Assembly: GCA_946480445.1 (NCBI GenBank)
Contig: CAMLJN010000022.1
Span: 1 to 64,000 of the forward strand
Source of the DNA: an uncultured Buttiauxella sp.
Lineage (GTDB): Bacteria; Pseudomonadota; Gammaproteobacteria; Enterobacterales; Enterobacteriaceae
Direction: 5' to 3'
Length of the DNA stretch: 64,000 bases
Part shown: positions 50,116 to 59,640 of the stretch, in pieces
How the letters are laid out: every line of letters starts with the position of its first letter
Numbering within the stretch: the stretch's first letter is position 1
The notes under the pieces: generated by a model
What the model saw: only the letters and a program-made list of their open reading frames with translations
Database searches by the model: none
Told to the model about the DNA's origin: nothing
Position numbers and translations under genes: made by a program

Positions 50116-51165
50116 TTAAATACGTATTGCCTGTCCGGCACTAATTTTCGCCAGCATTTGCTGGCTAACCTGGCTTAAATCGACCACTTCGCTGACGCCA
50201 CCGCTATTGATGGCCTCACGCGGCATGCCGAACACCACACAACTTGCTTCGTTTTGGGCGATGGTCCACGCCCCTGCCTGGTGCATCGCCAGCATCCCAG
50301 CGGCACCGTCATTACCCATTCCGGTGAGGATCACCCCTACGGCATTACGCCCGGCGTATTTCGCCACCGAATGGAACAGCACGTCCACGGCCGGGCGGTG
50401 CCGGTTCACGGGCGGGCCGTCATGTAATTTGATTTGATAGTTTGCACCGCTGCGCGACAGCTCCATGTGTTTATCACCGGGGGCAATATAGGCGTGTCCG
50501 GGCAATACACGTTCGCCATCTTCCGCTTCTTTCACCGCAATCTGGCAAAGCTTGTTCAGACGCTCGGCAAAAGAACGGGTAAACCCGGGCGGCATATGCT
50601 GAGTGATCAGCACCGCCGGGCTTGAAAGCGGCAGCGGCTGTAGCACATGGCGAATCGCTTCTGTTCCGCCAGTGGAAGCCCCGATGGCAATCAGCTTTTC
50701 AGAGCTGAGCAGCGGCCCGGCTTTTAGCTGCGCAGGGGCAGCAGCAGGCGCGCGTGCAGCCAGTCTGGCGCGCGAGGCGGTACGCACCTTTTCGGCGATC
50801 ATCTCGCTGTAGGCCAGCATCCCCTCACGAATGCCCAGCTGTGGCTTGGTGACAAAATCAATCGCCCCCAGCTCGAGCGCCCGCAGCGTGACCTCAGAAC
50901 CTTTACCGGTCAGCGACGACACCATCACCACCGGCATCGGACGCAGACGCATTAATTTCTCAAGGAAGTCCAGCCCGTCCATCCGCGGCATCTCCACGTC
51001 GAGGGTCAGCACGTCCGGGTTAAACTTTTTAATCAGATCGCGGGCGACCAGCGGGTCCGGCGCGGTGGCGACCATTTCCATATCGCTGTGGCTGTTAATA
51101 ATTTCTGTCATGATCTGGCGCATCAGGGCGGAGTCATCGACAGACAGCACTCTTATTTTTGTCAT
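50116..51165 (-). CDS. cheB: CheB, receptor methylesterase/deamidase
   Basis: Two-domain protein of 349 residues: receiver (1-125, phospho-Asp in [12 protein letters not shown]) and C-terminal methylesterase (about 155-345) with catalytic Ser in [10 protein letters not shown], His in [10 protein letters not shown] and Asp in [10 protein letters not shown]. It removes methyl groups from receptors, countering CheR. Start overlaps the cheR stop by 4 nt. Confidence 0.98.
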   Translation of the reverse strand: MTKIRVLSVDDSALMRQIMTEIINSHSDMEMVATAPDPLVARDLIKKFNPDVLTLDVEMPRMDGLDFLEKLMRLRPMPVVMVSSLTGKGSEVTLRALELGAIDFVTKPQLGIREGMLAYSEMIAEKVRTASRARLAARAPAAAPAQLKAGPLLSSEKLIAIGASTGGTEAIRHVLQPLPLSSPAVLITQHMPPGFTRSFAERLNKLCQIAVKEAEDGERVLPGHAYIAPGDKHMELSRSGANYQIKLHDGPPVNRHRPAVDVLFHSVAKYAGRNAVGVILTGMGNDGAAGMLAMHQAGAWTIAQNEASCVVFGMPREAINSGGVSEVVDLSQVSQQMLAKISAGQAIRI

Positions 51166-52028
51166 GATCTTTCCTTACTCAGCCCGTAGACCGTCTGACC
51201 ACGCAGCCAGAATTCGCGACTGAGGTTACTGAAGTTCTCTGAATGCCCGGCAAACAGCAGCCCGCCTGGTTTTAACAGCGGAACAAAGCGGTTTAAAATT
51301 TCCTGCTGTGTCGTTTTGTCGAAATAAATCATGACATTGCGACAAAAAATAGCGTCGAAAGGGCCGGGGATCGACGCCTGTTTATCCAGCAGGTTGATCG
51401 ACGCAAACTCGATGTGGTTGGCCAGATCGCTTCTGACCCGCACCAGCCCTTCATGCGGCCCGGTCCCGCGCATGAAATAGCGCTGCATCTGCTGAGGAGA
51501 AAGCGTTTTCAGCTCTTCCTGGCGATAAACGCCGCTGCGCGCCTTTTCCAGCACCTGGGTGTCAATGTCGCTGGCAAAAACCTTCCAGCGGCCGGGTGCC
51601 ATGCCCAGCACATCGGCAAGCGTGATGGCGATGGAGTACGGCTCTTCGCCTGTCGATGCCGCCGCGCTCCAGACCCGGTATTCGCCGCTGCGCTTTCGGG
51701 CGTGATCCGCCAGCACCGGAAAATGGTGTCCTTCCCGAAAGAAGGCCGTAAGGTTGGTGGTCAGCGAGTTAACAAATGCCTGCCACTCCGCGCTGTTGGC
51801 GTTGGACTCCAGCATGCTCAGGTAGCGTCCAAAATCATCCAGCCCTAACATGCGCAGGCGACGAACCAGGCGGTTGTAAACCATATCCCGTTTGTGGTCT
51901 GCCAGCACAATCCCTGCGCGCTGGTAAATCAACTGACATATCCGACGAAAATGCGTGTCGGACAGCGGCAGACGCTGTGTCATCTGTAACATTAATGACG
52001 TTTGTCCTGTGGACGGGGGTGATGTCAT
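51162..52028 (-). CDS. cheR: CheR, receptor methyltransferase
   Basis: SAM-dependent methyltransferase of 288 residues (E. coli 286) that methylates receptor glutamates. N-terminal helical domain (about 15-90), SAM pocket with [16 protein letters not shown] and [14 protein letters not shown]. It tethers to the NWETF tail carried by Tar upstream. 145 bp separate it from tar. Confidence 0.98.
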   Translation of the reverse strand: MTSPPSTGQTSLMLQMTQRLPLSDTHFRRICQLIYQRAGIVLADHKRDMVYNRLVRRLRMLGLDDFGRYLSMLESNANSAEWQAFVNSLTTNLTAFFREGHHFPVLADHARKRSGEYRVWSAAASTGEEPYSIAITLADVLGMAPGRWKVFASDIDTQVLEKARSGVYRQEELKTLSPQQMQRYFMRGTGPHEGLVRVRSDLANHIEFASINLLDKQASIPGPFDAIFCRNVMIYFDKTTQQEILNRFVPLLKPGGLLFAGHSENFSNLSREFWLRGQTVYGLSKERS

Positions 52029-52173
52029 AGCGCCTTCTTAGTCACAATCAGGGGGTGACCAGCACCCCGGAGTTATCAATCGCTCCGGTATCACGCGAAC
52101 GGCAACGCTTACCCGGGTAAATACGCTGACCGCTACCGGGAAACATGAGCCGGGCTGCGGTCAGAAAGGGCCT

Positions 52174-53835
52174 TCAGAAAGTCTCCCAGTTATCATCTCC
52201 ACCGGCGGTGGCGGGTTTAGGCGTATTTAGCACTAGCGGGTTTGCCGCGACCGATACAGCCGTACGCCGGGTCTGCCCCTGAGTTTTCAGACGGAAAGCG
52301 GCCACGGCCTGGGTTAACAGGCTCGCCTGTTCTTCGAGCGCCGCTGCCGCAGACGCGGACTCTTCAACCAGCGAGGCATTCTGCTGGGTAACGCGATCCA
52401 TTTCAGAGACCGCCAGCGCGACCTGATCGATACCGCGGCTTTGTTCGTCTGAGGCCGAAGCGATTTCCCCCATGATGTCGGTCACGCGGGTCACGGCGTT
52501 GACAATATCGCTCATCGTTTCACCGGCGCTTTCCACCAGCACGGAGCCGGTATTCACGCGATTAACAGAGTCTACAATAAGAGATTTTATTTCTTTGGCG
52601 GCCTGAGCGCTGCGGCTTGCCAGATTGCGAACTTCTCCCGCAACAACGGCGAAGCCACGGCCCTGCTCCCCTGCTCTGGCGGCTTCGACAGCGGCGTTGA
52701 GGGCAAGAATATTGGTCTGGAAGGCAATCCCGTCGATCACGCTGGTGATATCGGCAATTTTTTTCGATGAGCCTGCGATGTCATGCATGGTTTTCACCAC
52801 CCCATCCACCACTTTCCCGCCGCGTGAAGCCGTTTCGGAAGCGCTCAGCGCCAGCTGAGAAGCCTGACGCGCGTTTTCGGCGTTCTGTTTAACCGTCGCG
52901 GTTAGCTCTTCCATGCTGGCGGCGGTTTCTTCCAGGGAAGCCGCCTGCTGTTCGGTACGTGAAGAGAGATCGTTATTCCCGGCGGCAATTTCCGTCGCCC
53001 CGCTGTAAATCGCGTCAGATCCCTCACGCACGCTGCCCACGGTTGTGATTAACGCCTGCTGCATATGGCGCAGGCTGGCGGTCAGCTCGCTGATTTCATT
53101 GCGCCCGCTGCTGAGCACATTTTCCGTCAGGTTGCCGTTGGCGATTTCGCGGATATGGCCGATAGCAACGGCCAGCGGCTTAAGCAAAATACCGCGCATA
53201 CCGAACCAGACCAGCACAATGATGCCGCCCAGCGCTAACGCCATAACCGCCATCTGCCATTTAGCAAAGCTATAGTCGCTGCTGCTCTTCAGGTAAGCCT
53301 GTTCGTAGGTGCGTTCGTTCATCGCCAGATACTGCTGGAAAACTTTCTCCAGCGCGTTTTGCATGCCCTGCGTCGGCTGGGCAAAATAGGCGTCCAGGTT
53401 CCCTTTTTCCAGCAGCCCGATAAGCTCATTTAGCGCCCGGGAGTAGTTCTGATAGTCGTCATCTATATCTTTAACCACCGCGCTCATTTCCGGGGAAATA
53501 GAGGGAACCTGCTTAAAGGCCGCATAGTGCTTTTGCGATTCGGCCAGGGTGGTTTTGGCGCTGTTGAGAAGATCTGATTTTGCCGCGCTTTGGCCGTTGC
53601 TCGCATCCAGCAGGGAGCGCGCAGAGGAGCGGCTGAGGTTAATACGGGTTTGCAGCAGCAAATCCCACGCGTAATGCAGTTCCGATTGCTGAACACGTAA
53701 CTCACGAGAAACGGCCGAGTTATCGTTATTATCCTTTAGTGCGTTAAAAAATATGCCACCTGAAATAAGCTGCAGCAGCGCAAACACTACCAGCACCATC
53801 ATCAGCATGGTGACAACGCGAATACGGTTCAACAT
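52174..53835 (-). CDS. tar: Tar-type methyl-accepting chemotaxis receptor
   Basis: Transmembrane receptor of 553 residues, the same length as E. coli Tar. TM1 about 8-30, periplasmic four-helix domain about 31-188, TM2 about 190-212, HAMP, and the signalling hairpin with [39 protein letters not shown]. The aspartate-binding arginines are kept in [14 protein letters not shown] (R64, R69, R73), so aspartate sensing is likely. It ends in NWETF, the CheR/CheB tether. No second receptor (tap) lies next to it. It has its own FliA promoter, which fits its separation from cheW. Confidence 0.95.
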   Translation of the reverse strand: MLNRIRVVTMLMMVLVVFALLQLISGGIFFNALKDNNDNSAVSRELRVQQSELHYAWDLLLQTRINLSRSSARSLLDASNGQSAAKSDLLNSAKTTLAESQKHYAAFKQVPSISPEMSAVVKDIDDDYQNYSRALNELIGLLEKGNLDAYFAQPTQGMQNALEKVFQQYLAMNERTYEQAYLKSSSDYSFAKWQMAVMALALGGIIVLVWFGMRGILLKPLAVAIGHIREIANGNLTENVLSSGRNEISELTASLRHMQQALITTVGSVREGSDAIYSGATEIAAGNNDLSSRTEQQAASLEETAASMEELTATVKQNAENARQASQLALSASETASRGGKVVDGVVKTMHDIAGSSKKIADITSVIDGIAFQTNILALNAAVEAARAGEQGRGFAVVAGEVRNLASRSAQAAKEIKSLIVDSVNRVNTGSVLVESAGETMSDIVNAVTRVTDIMGEIASASDEQSRGIDQVALAVSEMDRVTQQNASLVEESASAAAALEEQASLLTQAVAAFRLKTQGQTRRTAVSVAANPLVLNTPKPATAGGDDNWETF

Positions 53836-53865
53836 ATAACATCCTATGAATGACTTGTATCAACG

Positions 53866-53892
53866 TTATCGGCATAGGCCTGGGGAACTTTA
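53866..53892 (-). promoter_or_regulatory. FliA (sigma-28) promoter of tar-cheRBYZ
   Basis: Minus-strand TAAAGTTC, 11-bp spacer, GCCGATAA: the -10 is the perfect flagellar consensus and the -35 has the key TAAA. Located 31 bp upstream of tar. Confidence 0.95.
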
Positions 53893-53969
53893 CGTGAAAT
53901 TAGGAGGCTGAAAATTGTCTTTGAAGCTGACGTTGCGCCCGCCTGAGGTTTTGAGCGCTCACAGCAAAT

Positions 53970-54941
53970 TCAAAACGCAATATCCACTACTACCGTATCG
54001 GTATAGGTTCCGGCGGGCGGCGTGCTCTGGTTGGTCAACACTTTTGCAACGTAGTTATAGCTGCGCAGCAGCCCGTCGGTGCTGACGGCTGAAGAGACCC
54101 CGCTTGCCCAGCGTTCACTGCCGACGCTGCCCCAGCGGTCGGTGCCGTTGGCCTTGTAGATTTCGTAGCTCATAAAGTTGCCGCCGCTCGCCATGCGCCG
54201 CAGGCTGCCGTTTGCATGACTACCGTTGTTCACACCCACGGTATAGGTGCTGCCCTTGGTGCAGGTGATGCCGACGGTTTGCGAAACACTTTTGAAGTTC
54301 TGCACCAGCGGCGCGCTGTCGAAGCTGACGTCCGGGGCGGAGATCGCCGTACAATCGTTTGTCACGGTTAGCGAAAGCGTGGAGGTGGGCGAGCTGTTCC
54401 CTGTCTGATAGGCCAGACATACCGCTATGCCAAGGCTACAAATGTTCCAGTCCAGGCGGAAGTTAAGCACTACCTGGTACGGCCCGGCGCTGATGTTTTG
54501 TCCGCTCACCGTGCGAAAGTAAAGCGGCAGGTCGTAACGCTTGCTGGTTAGCAGCCCGAGCAGCGTGGCGCCGCTCCAGGTATAGGTGCCGCCAATCTGC
54601 ACCTCGCTGTTATTCGCGCAGGCCGCCTGACCGCAGACCATAACGGGCACATTATCGGTATTTGCAGGCACATCCGTGCGGCGCAGAGAGCCTCGGGTAC
54701 CGGTGGCCGCGGGCATAGCGCTCAGGTAAGTCAGGGTGACGTTATCTGAGGTCAGCAAATTCAGCACGGTGTCGCAGGCCAGCGAGAAGGTGGCCGAGGT
54801 GGATTGCACCGTCGTATTCACCACAAACGAACTCTGCGTCCCAAAAGAGGCCGTATTCGAACCGCTAAGCGTACAGGCCGCCCGTAGCGGCGCTGTTGCA
54901 CTGAGCAGGAGAAGACCGATAAGCCACAGGTATTTAGCCAC
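53970..54941 (-). CDS. CsuE-like two-domain tip adhesin (SCPU)
   Basis: Exported protein of 323 residues with a signal peptide (about 1-21, ending PLRA/AC) and two spore-coat-protein-U domains: about 22-178 and about 190-323, the second ending TYTDTVVVDIAF like a polymerising pilin. A two-domain product at the end of an archaic chaperone-usher operon matches CsuE of Acinetobacter, the tip adhesin. Many Cys pairs fit disulfides. Start is GTG at 54941 behind GGGAGGG and overlaps the usher gene by 8 bp. Confidence 0.88.
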   Translation of the reverse strand: MAKYLWLIGLLLLSATAPLRAACTLSGSNTASFGTQSSFVVNTTVQSTSATFSLACDTVLNLLTSDNVTLTYLSAMPAATGTRGSLRRTDVPANTDNVPVMVCGQAACANNSEVQIGGTYTWSGATLLGLLTSKRYDLPLYFRTVSGQNISAGPYQVVLNFRLDWNICSLGIAVCLAYQTGNSSPTSTLSLTVTNDCTAISAPDVSFDSAPLVQNFKSVSQTVGITCTKGSTYTVGVNNGSHANGSLRRMASGGNFMSYEIYKANGTDRWGSVGSERWASGVSSAVSTDGLLRSYNYVAKVLTNQSTPPAGTYTDTVVVDIAF

Positions 54942-57336
54942 CGCGGCCCTCCCACCGGCAAATTAACGGGCCGTAGGTATTCAGCTTATGATCGCTTTTT
55001 TCCGGCAGCCTCAGCGTGGTGCCGCAACGTTTGCCGTCCGGCAGGGTGACGGTCAGCGCATTAACCTGACTGAGATTTTCCAGCCAGGCGATGCCGTCGT
55101 ACCCCACCGGCACCGGCGTTTGCAGCTGGCGATAGACCTGGCTTGCCACCGGCAGCGGTTTCCCTGTTTCATCATGCAGGATGACGCTTGCGGCACGCTG
55201 CTGTTCCATCGGGAAACTCAGCAGGTAGCCTGAGTGTCGCCGCAGGGCGATGCGCTGCTCCGTTTGTTTAAGTGCGGTGTCGGCCGGTAAGTTGAGCGTG
55301 TCGACGCTGTAGCTCGCCGGGTAGTAAGACGAGACGCCGCTTATCAGCAGATAGCCCTCGTCATCCGTGGCCCCCATTGGCTGATTTTCATAATTCACCG
55401 TCACATTACGCTGCCCGTCCGTGCTGACGACCACAAAGGCATCGTTAATGCGGTTAGCGGCAAACAGGGTGTTGTCCATCATCACGACAGAACCGGACAT
55501 CTCCCCCCACTGGGTATAGCTGTCGCGCTGTCCGTAGGCCCCGCCCTGGAGTTCCACTTTGTTGTTGCGCCAGCCCAGCGTGGCCTGCTGATAGTCGTCG
55601 GTGCGGCTGCGCCGGGCATAGGCCATATTCCAGCTAAAGCCGCCGTCGCTTGGCATCGCACGGCTGTAGTTAACCCGCTGCGTGCTGCCCGCATCCGGGG
55701 TATTTTCAACGCTAAGAGCCACGTTATCCTGAGGGCCAAACGGCACCTGCAAAGAGAGCGCCATCGTCCAGCCGCTGTTGGCCGGGTCGTGACTGGCGGC
55801 GAGATAAAAGCTGCTGTTACCCCACAGGTTTTTACTCCACGACAGATTAAGCAGCTGAGTTTTTTCATTGTCGAAACTGCGCACGTCGATCCACGCCGCG
55901 CCCAGATTGCCGTACTGGCCCAGATTAAAGGAGAGGGAATACTGATCCGTGCTGCGGCTGAGGCTGGCGATAGGCTGATGATTGTCGTCGTACAGGTCGG
56001 GAGAATCATACAGCGCCAGGTTGCCAAAGCCGCGATCGCGATGGCTGTGCTGGGTACCAATATTGAACCAGTCAGTATTGTACTGGTATCCCCAGTTGAT
56101 CTGCTGTCCACCCTGCCCGCGCATTTCACTGCGGGAGTAAGCGCCGTTCACCACCCCAAAACTGCCCAGTTTCACCAGCGTTCCCAGTCCGCCTGAAGCC
56201 AGAGACTCGGCACCCTCCGCGTGGCTTTCCATCGTCCAGTACTCGCTGACGCCATAGCGGTAAGTCCCGCTGGCGACGGCGGGACCGTAGGAAAAGTTTT
56301 TCACACCATAGTCGCGGCGCAGGCTGCCAAGCGTCAGCGCCCCGTCGCTTAGCCCCGGTTTTAGCAATTCGCTGGCGACATAAAAAGGCAGCGTGGTGGA
56401 AACCTGCCGCCCGAGGGCGTCGGTGGTCACCAGCACCGCATCGCCGGAACCGTTAACATAGGGCAGATTGGTCAGCGTAAACGGCCCCGGCTGCAGCTGT
56501 GTGCTGCCCGTTCGATAGCCGTTAATAAAGACATCCACGGTGGAAGGTACCGCCGCCTCGCCGGAAAACGCGGGCAGCGGATAGGTAATAAGGTCCGGAC
56601 GCAGTGAAAAATCCCGCCCAACGGAGACGCCGCCCACGCGTACGCTGCTGCTCCAGCTCAGCGCATCACCGATCACATCCCCCGCCGACCAGCTCAGTAC
56701 CGCGTTTTCGTCAGTGCCGGTTAGCGTGGTGTCATAGCGACGATATCCTTCGCTGCCGCTGCTGTAACCGGAAATGTCTTTACGCAGCGTGCCGGTTGAG
56801 GACAGGCTGTAGCTGTCGCTGAACATCCGCAGCTCATGCCAGGCCGATGCCTGACTGCCGCCGTTTTGCGTATTGCTGGTATAAATGTCGTAATTAAGCA
56901 GCGCCCCTCTTCCGCTGAGTGGTTTAACGCGCGCATCGCGGCCGCCCAGAGTGAGGGCCTGCGCCGGCAGCCATTCGCTCGGCACAGTCAACAAAAGGCG
57001 CTGGCCCGCACTGTCGTAGTTCGCGCGCACAGAAGGCAGAGTTGACACGTTTACCTCACCTGCGGGCAGCTTATCCCCCGGTAGCCCGGCACGCTGTAAA
57101 TCCGCGCTGGCAATAAAATATTGACCGCTGCGCTGGGTGACCGGCACCACCAGGCCGCTGTCCCACTGGTTAAAAACCAGCGACAAATGGAAAACCGCCG
57201 CGGTATCAGCCTCGGGGGCGCGCGGCGGCGGCGGCAATGCATCATCCACGCCATCGGCCTGCACGCCGGGAGACAAAGAAGAAAGCAGCATCGCCATCGG
57301 CAGGAACCGGATTAATTGACCGGCGCGGATTGCCAT
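54934..57336 (-). CDS. Outer-membrane usher of archaic chaperone-usher pilus
   Basis: Outer-membrane usher (PapC/FimD fold) of 800 residues through which pilin-chaperone complexes are assembled. Signal peptide to about residue 27 (SPGVQA/DG), N-terminal chaperone-binding domain, beta-barrel with plug, and C-terminal domain with a Cys pair (RCGTTLRLP...LICRW). Size and companions fit CsuD. Overlaps the chaperone gene by 25 bp and the tip gene by 8 bp, so the operon is tightly coupled. Confidence 0.92.
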   Translation of the reverse strand: MAIRAGQLIRFLPMAMLLSSLSPGVQADGVDDALPPPPRAPEADTAAVFHLSLVFNQWDSGLVVPVTQRSGQYFIASADLQRAGLPGDKLPAGEVNVSTLPSVRANYDSAGQRLLLTVPSEWLPAQALTLGGRDARVKPLSGRGALLNYDIYTSNTQNGGSQASAWHELRMFSDSYSLSSTGTLRKDISGYSSGSEGYRRYDTTLTGTDENAVLSWSAGDVIGDALSWSSSVRVGGVSVGRDFSLRPDLITYPLPAFSGEAAVPSTVDVFINGYRTGSTQLQPGPFTLTNLPYVNGSGDAVLVTTDALGRQVSTTLPFYVASELLKPGLSDGALTLGSLRRDYGVKNFSYGPAVASGTYRYGVSEYWTMESHAEGAESLASGGLGTLVKLGSFGVVNGAYSRSEMRGQGGQQINWGYQYNTDWFNIGTQHSHRDRGFGNLALYDSPDLYDDNHQPIASLSRSTDQYSLSFNLGQYGNLGAAWIDVRSFDNEKTQLLNLSWSKNLWGNSSFYLAASHDPANSGWTMALSLQVPFGPQDNVALSVENTPDAGSTQRVNYSRAMPSDGGFSWNMAYARRSRTDDYQQATLGWRNNKVELQGGAYGQRDSYTQWGEMSGSVVMMDNTLFAANRINDAFVVVSTDGQRNVTVNYENQPMGATDDEGYLLISGVSSYYPASYSVDTLNLPADTALKQTEQRIALRRHSGYLLSFPMEQQRAASVILHDETGKPLPVASQVYRQLQTPVPVGYDGIAWLENLSQVNALTVTLPDGKRCGTTLRLPEKSDHKLNTYGPLICRWEGRGG

Positions 57337-58061
57337 ACTGCATCTGGCGCGTTAATGGTGGCGGAAAGCTGGGTCGGTCGGGTTAAGGAAGCGGGCAGCG
57401 GCCAGACACGTTCACTGTTCGCCAGCACATAGCCCATCAGACCGTCGGCCAATACGCGCTGCTGGCTCCCCTGTTTGAGCATGGCTTTACTCAGGCGCAC
57501 ATGCACATCGCCCCGGTTGCTGACCTGTAGCGCAGGTTTGCCGTTGTCGTTAATTACGCGCCAGCTAAGCTTGTTCGTATCAGCAAACGCATGATGGCTC
57601 GCGGCTTTTTGTGTCGCAATGCCGCGACCGTAGGAAAAAAGAGGGATGGAGTAACGCATCTGAAGCTTTAGCCCCATTTGCGGCTTGCTGTCGTCCGTAG
57701 ACTGTGGGATTTCGTCTACCACAATCCGGTATGCCAGCTCCCGCCCGGCGGGCACGTCTTTTTGTTTGATCAGCCGGATAAGCTGCTTGCTGCCCCCCTG
57801 CACGCTGACAATCGGCGGGCTGGCGACCACGTCCTGCTGCTGCTGGTAGCGTTCATGCCCACCCTGCTGCTCCCAGCCAATCACCCTCACCTGCATGGTC
57901 GTGACGCTGGTACCCTGATTCTGGATCCACAGCTCGGTTGCATTTGCATCGGCCGCCAGATAGGGGTCGATAGGCCAAATCAGCACGTTGCTGGCGGCAC
58001 AGGCCTGGGCGCAAGCCAGCAGCCCTACAGCCGCTACGTGATACCTGATCCACTGTCTCAT
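57312..58061 (-). CDS. Periplasmic pilus chaperone (CsuC-like)
   Basis: Two-domain immunoglobulin-like chaperone of 249 residues with signal peptide (about 1-22, ACAQACA/AS). The N-terminal domain has the LWIQNQGT and QLIRLIKQK strands, the latter giving the donor strand and basic residue that anchors the pilin C-terminus; YRIVVDEIP follows. ATG at 58061 with AGGGAG. Donates strands to the SCPU pilins encoded just upstream. Confidence 0.92.
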   Translation of the reverse strand: MRQWIRYHVAAVGLLACAQACAASNVLIWPIDPYLAADANATELWIQNQGTSVTTMQVRVIGWEQQGGHERYQQQQDVVASPPIVSVQGGSKQLIRLIKQKDVPAGRELAYRIVVDEIPQSTDDSKPQMGLKLQMRYSIPLFSYGRGIATQKAASHHAFADTNKLSWRVINDNGKPALQVSNRGDVHVRLSKAMLKQGSQQRVLADGLMGYVLANSERVWPLPASLTRPTQLSATINAPDAVWQSAPVN

Positions 58062-58076
58062 TTTGCATCTCCCTGG

Positions 58077-58589
58077 TTACCATGACAGCGTCACGGTGAG
58101 TTGGTCGGTATAAGTCCCCGCCGGACTAAAACCTGTAAGCTGCGCGGCGCCGTATAAGGGCAACGCAATGTTATTGCTGTCGGTGTAGGCGATCGTCACC
58201 GGTTGGTTAACCGGGATTTCGCTGCTCGCCGACAGGGAGCTGCTGGTGTACAGACGGTATGGCACCGCCTCGCTGCCACCGGAGCGTACCATCCTGCGCA
58301 CGGTGGTATAGTTTTGCCCGCCGTTAATACTCATGCTCAGCGCAACCCCCGGCGTGCAGGCCAGCGACAGCGATCCGTTGGCAATAAACGCGGCGCTGGC
58401 AACCCCGCTCTCTACGCCCGAATGGCTGCCGAAGTTAAAGGTGCCAAACACGCTGCCCGTCCCACTGGTCACCGAGCAGCCGGGCGTGATAGTCGCCCCC
58501 ACCTGAAATGACTTCCCCGATACGGTCAACGCTGCCGCCGGGAAGACAAAAAGTACGCCGATGAAAGTCAGTGCGTGGATTTTAAGCAA
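58077..58589 (-). CDS. SCPU-domain pilin (minor subunit)
   Basis: Exported pilin-like protein of 170 residues, spore coat protein U domain: GCSVTSGTGSVFGTFNFG near the start, ending TYTDQLTVTLSW. Signal peptide about 1-20. The start codon appears to be TTG at 58589, since no ATG or GTG precedes the signal peptide and GAGGG lies 7 nt upstream. Probably an adaptor or minor subunit. Confidence 0.85.
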   Translation of the reverse strand: MLKIHALTFIGVLFVFPAAALTVSGKSFQVGATITPGCSVTSGTGSVFGTFNFGSHSGVESGVASAAFIANGSLSLACTPGVALSMSINGGQNYTTVRRMVRSGGSEAVPYRLYTSSSLSASSEIPVNQPVTIAYTDSNNIALPLYGAAQLTGFSPAGTYTDQLTVTLSW

Positions 58590-58656
58590 AGCGAAGCCCT
58601 CAGCAGTCGCAGCTGCTGTCAGTTCCTTTAAAATTTTAAAGCGCTGAGGTGAAGCG

Positions 58657-59226
58657 TCAGTAGGTCACGCTGACGTTGATGGTATCTGTATAAGTACCCG
58701 GCAACACCGTGACGCTGTTCCCGCCGCCCTGAATTCGCCCGTAGACAATATAGTTATCAACGCCCGCGGTGGTGGAGGCTTTCGGGATCGCCGTATTGTT
58801 GGCGATCACGTTGGCAAAGCCGTTGTCGCTGAAGATGCTGTAGGCCACGCCCTGGGTGGCATCGGTGCTGTTTATCAGATAGCGGGCCGGCGTACCGGGC
58901 GTGCCGGCAACGGTGCCCGGAGCAGCGTTTGTACTGCCGGTGACCTGCACGCTGTAAGTCGCCCCGGTAGTGCACTGGATACCAAAGCTGTTGCCGCCCG
59001 CCGCGCCGGTCAGCGTGGTGGTCAAGGTGGTGAAGGTGGCAGGGCTGGTACCAAAGTTCAGCGTACCGAAGTTAATGCCGTTCTGGGCAGGCGATCCGTT
59101 AATCAGGCAGCCGTTGGTCAGGGTCAATGTCGCCCCGATGGTCCCGCTGCTGGTCACCGCCCGTGCCGGACTCACGCTAAGTAACAGGCTACTTGCACAA
59201 AATGTCAGAATAGCGATTTTCTTCAT
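58657..59226 (-). CDS. SCPU-domain pilin (probable major subunit)
   Basis: First gene of the pilus operon, 189 residues, CsuA/B-like. Signal peptide about 1-23 (SVSPARA/VT), N-terminal donor-strand segment SSGTIGATLTLTNGC, then FGTLNFGT and a C-terminal TYTDTINVSVTY. Rich in Thr/Gly/Ser, as for secreted pilins. First position and a leader of its own fit the abundant subunit. ATG at 59226. Confidence 0.88.
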   Translation of the reverse strand: MKKIAILTFCASSLLLSVSPARAVTSSGTIGATLTLTNGCLINGSPAQNGINFGTLNFGTSPATFTTLTTTLTGAAGGNSFGIQCTTGATYSVQVTGSTNAAPGTVAGTPGTPARYLINSTDATQGVAYSIFSDNGFANVIANNTAIPKASTTAGVDNYIVYGRIQGGGNSVTVLPGTYTDTINVSVTY

Positions 59227-59640
59227 TGTGTCGTCCTCAACGTGAATGCGTACGGCGTGTAACGCCCTGAGACAATTAGTGACATTAACTCACTAATAAT
59301 TAGAAATTTAGTTTAGGAAGCGGGAATAAACCAGCGCGCCACGCGAGGACCAGCCAAATGTCGTATTGACAGGTTTTAAAGATGAATATCAGTGAGTTAT
59401 CTATACCTTCCCGCTATCTGAATGCAACATGAAGAGGATATATTCATTGATATGTGACATTCCTCACAAATTAGCCAGCAGGCGTTGCGATTAACAAAAG
59501 CAATAAAAAGTAAAAATTAGTTGAATAACGCGTCGGTTTGCTTCAATTTAATGCGGAAGTATTTGTTGGACAATTATAAATATTATCATCGGTTCAACGA
59601 GTTGAATGCAAATCCATTATCGACAGGGGTTATTACGTAA
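59227..59640. other. Divergent promoter region of pilus operon and symporter
   Basis: 414 bp, AT-rich, no gene seen. It contains a perfect CRP-type site (59453-59468), an inverted repeat TTAGTGA/TCACTAA (59276-59296) in the pilus leader side, and a minus-strand -10 candidate TATAGA at 59400-59405 that would place the CRP site about 67 bp upstream of the pilus start. Confidence 0.6.
59453..59468. promoter_or_regulatory. CRP site
   Basis: TGTGACATTCCTCACA: both half-sites perfect with the required 6-bp spacer, flanked by AT. Position could serve either divergent gene. Confidence 0.85.

Noticed and set aside
52029-52173. Possible missing tap receptor between tar and cheR
   Set aside because: Only 145 bp, GC-rich, no receptor remnants could be recognised.
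58657-59226. Phase-variable inversion switch in front of the pilus
   Set aside because: No paired inverted repeats flanking a promoter and no recombinase gene were seen in 59227-59640.
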